Source: Bacillota bacterium
GTDB lineage: Bacteria > Bacillota_G > SHA-98 > UBA4971
Direction of reading: 5' to 3'
Assembly: GCA_012512055.1 (NCBI GenBank)
Contig: JAAZEW010000113.1
Span: forward strand, 1-19,118
DNA length: 19,118 nt
Part shown: piece by piece, positions 18,535 to 19,118 of the stretch
Layout of the letters: every line of letters begins with the position of its first letter
How positions within the stretch are numbered: position 1 is the first letter of the stretch
Notes under the pieces: model-generated
Seen by the model: only the letters and a program-made list of their open reading frames with translations
The model's database searches: none
What the model was told of the DNA's origin: nothing
Translations under genes and position numbers: made by a program

Positions 18535-19118
18535 TTAGTCGATTGAACCCGGGTGCATAATCTCCAGGAGCTCGGCTAAGCCCTCAACCAATCTGGGCCC
18601 GGGACGAGTCAGGATGTCAGGATTCACTTTTCGAATCCTGCCTTTCTTACAAGCGGATATCCGGTTCCAAGCAGGTCTCGCAAGCACGTCTTCCGGTTCC
18701 GTCCATACCGTGATTATCACGTCGGGATCCCTCTCAACGACAACCTCCACGCTGAACTCAGGCCATTCCATACCTGCGTCACCTGCTATATTCTCTCCGC
18801 CTGCAATCCTAATGAGCTCGTCAATGAAAGTGCCCGGCCCTGCGGTCATCAACGGGTCGTCCCATATCTCCACAAAAACCCTGGGCCTGCCTTCTTCTGC
18901 TATGGCTTCAACTGCCTTTCGTTGAGTATCTTGAATCCGGCCGGCAAGTCCCGTGACAAACAATCTTGAGGCTTCCTCCGCCCCTGTGGCGGTGCCCACT
19001 ATAGTTATGCTATCCAGGACATCCGAAAGGTTCTTTGGGTCCAGGGCCAAGACAGGTATGCCCAGATTGGAAAGGGTTTCAATAACCGGCAATTGCATGC
19101 TTGCAACTGCTACCACAA
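18535..19118 (-). CDS. btuF: Corrinoid-binding lipoprotein of ABC transporter, BtuF-like (partial, N-terminus outside window)
   Basis: The frame is open from the window edge to the TAA at 18535; 193 codons of the C-terminal part are visible. It is a class III periplasmic-binding fold: a long helix, then RPRVFVEIWDDPLMTAGPGT, ELIRIAGGENIAGD, EFSVEVVVERDPDVIITVW and WNRISACKKGRIRKVNPDI, as in BtuF and related cobalamin-binding proteins. The N-terminal lobe and lipobox are off the window. It captures corrinoid outside the cell and delivers it to BtuCD encoded next. A cobalamin riboswitch would be expected ahead of this gene, beyond the window. Confidence 0.92.
   Translation of the reverse strand, partial: VVAVASMQLPVIETLSNLGIPVLALDPKNLSDVLDSITIVGTATGAEEASRLFVTGLAGRIQDTQRKAVEAIAEEGRPRVFVEIWDDPLMTAGPGTFIDELIRIAGGENIAGDAGMEWPEFSVEVVVERDPDVIITVWTEPEDVLARPAWNRISACKKGRIRKVNPDILTRPGPRLVEGLAELLEIMHPGSID

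Noticed and set aside
1..19118. CRISPR arrays, insertion sequences, integrases or a defence island
   Set aside because: No regularly spaced repeats, transposase or recombinase frames were seen; apart from the two-copy element the window is ordinary chromosomal content.

Overview
The window comes from an endospore-forming member of the Bacillota (Firmicutes), most likely an anaerobe. Spo0A, SleB and YpeB are diagnostic of endospore formers. A Fe-S rich, molybdopterin-dependent formate dehydrogenase and B12 uptake and adenosylation genes suggest anaerobic or acetogen-like metabolism. Genus cannot be read from the sequence. Ribosome binding sites (GGAGG type) and sigma-A promoters are classical for this phylum.

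Layout. 1-2896 (minus): a BmrCD/YheIH-like heterodimeric ABC multidrug exporter, second subunit cut by the window edge, with a good sigma-A promoter preceded by a 12-bp tandem repeat. 3122-3246: copy 1 of an unclassified structured repeat. 3243-3701 (minus): pyruvoyl-dependent arginine decarboxylase. 3781-4118 (minus): a ktrB/trkH potassium-transporter gene gutted by a large internal deletion, with both ends and its promoter still readable. 4222-4581 (minus): a small holin-LLH-like membrane protein. 4852-10414 (plus): a formate dehydrogenase block (promoter, fdhA, mobA, fdhD, an internally duplicated membrane protein of unknown function). 10437-10553: a tRNA-Arg(CCG) with its own near-consensus promoter. 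10693-11796 (plus): a doubtful 59-residue ORF, a Spo0A box and spo0A. 11788-13770 (minus): sleB-ypeB germination operon behind a near-perfect sigma-G promoter, convergent with and overlapping spo0A. 13866-14612 (plus): a Nif3-family protein. 14623-19118 (minus): btuF(partial)-btuC-btuD-cobA-htrA, cobalamin uptake and adenosylation followed by an HtrA protease; copy 2 of the repeat lies between btuF and btuC.

How the genes fit. FdhA needs bis-MGD (made with MobA) and sulfuration (FdhD), so that block is one functional unit; the NADH- or ferredoxin-linked partner subunits are not in the window. Spo0A starts sporulation, and SleB/YpeB, made in the forespore under sigma-G, degrade spore cortex at germination. 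The Btu proteins import corrinoid and CobA adenosylates it.

The least explained signal is a roughly 100-125 bp element present twice in inverted orientation (3122-3246 and 18432-18531). Its 63-bp core is 57/63 identical, and a flanking hairpin shows a compensatory base-pair change. I could not assign it to a riboswitch or repeat family I know.
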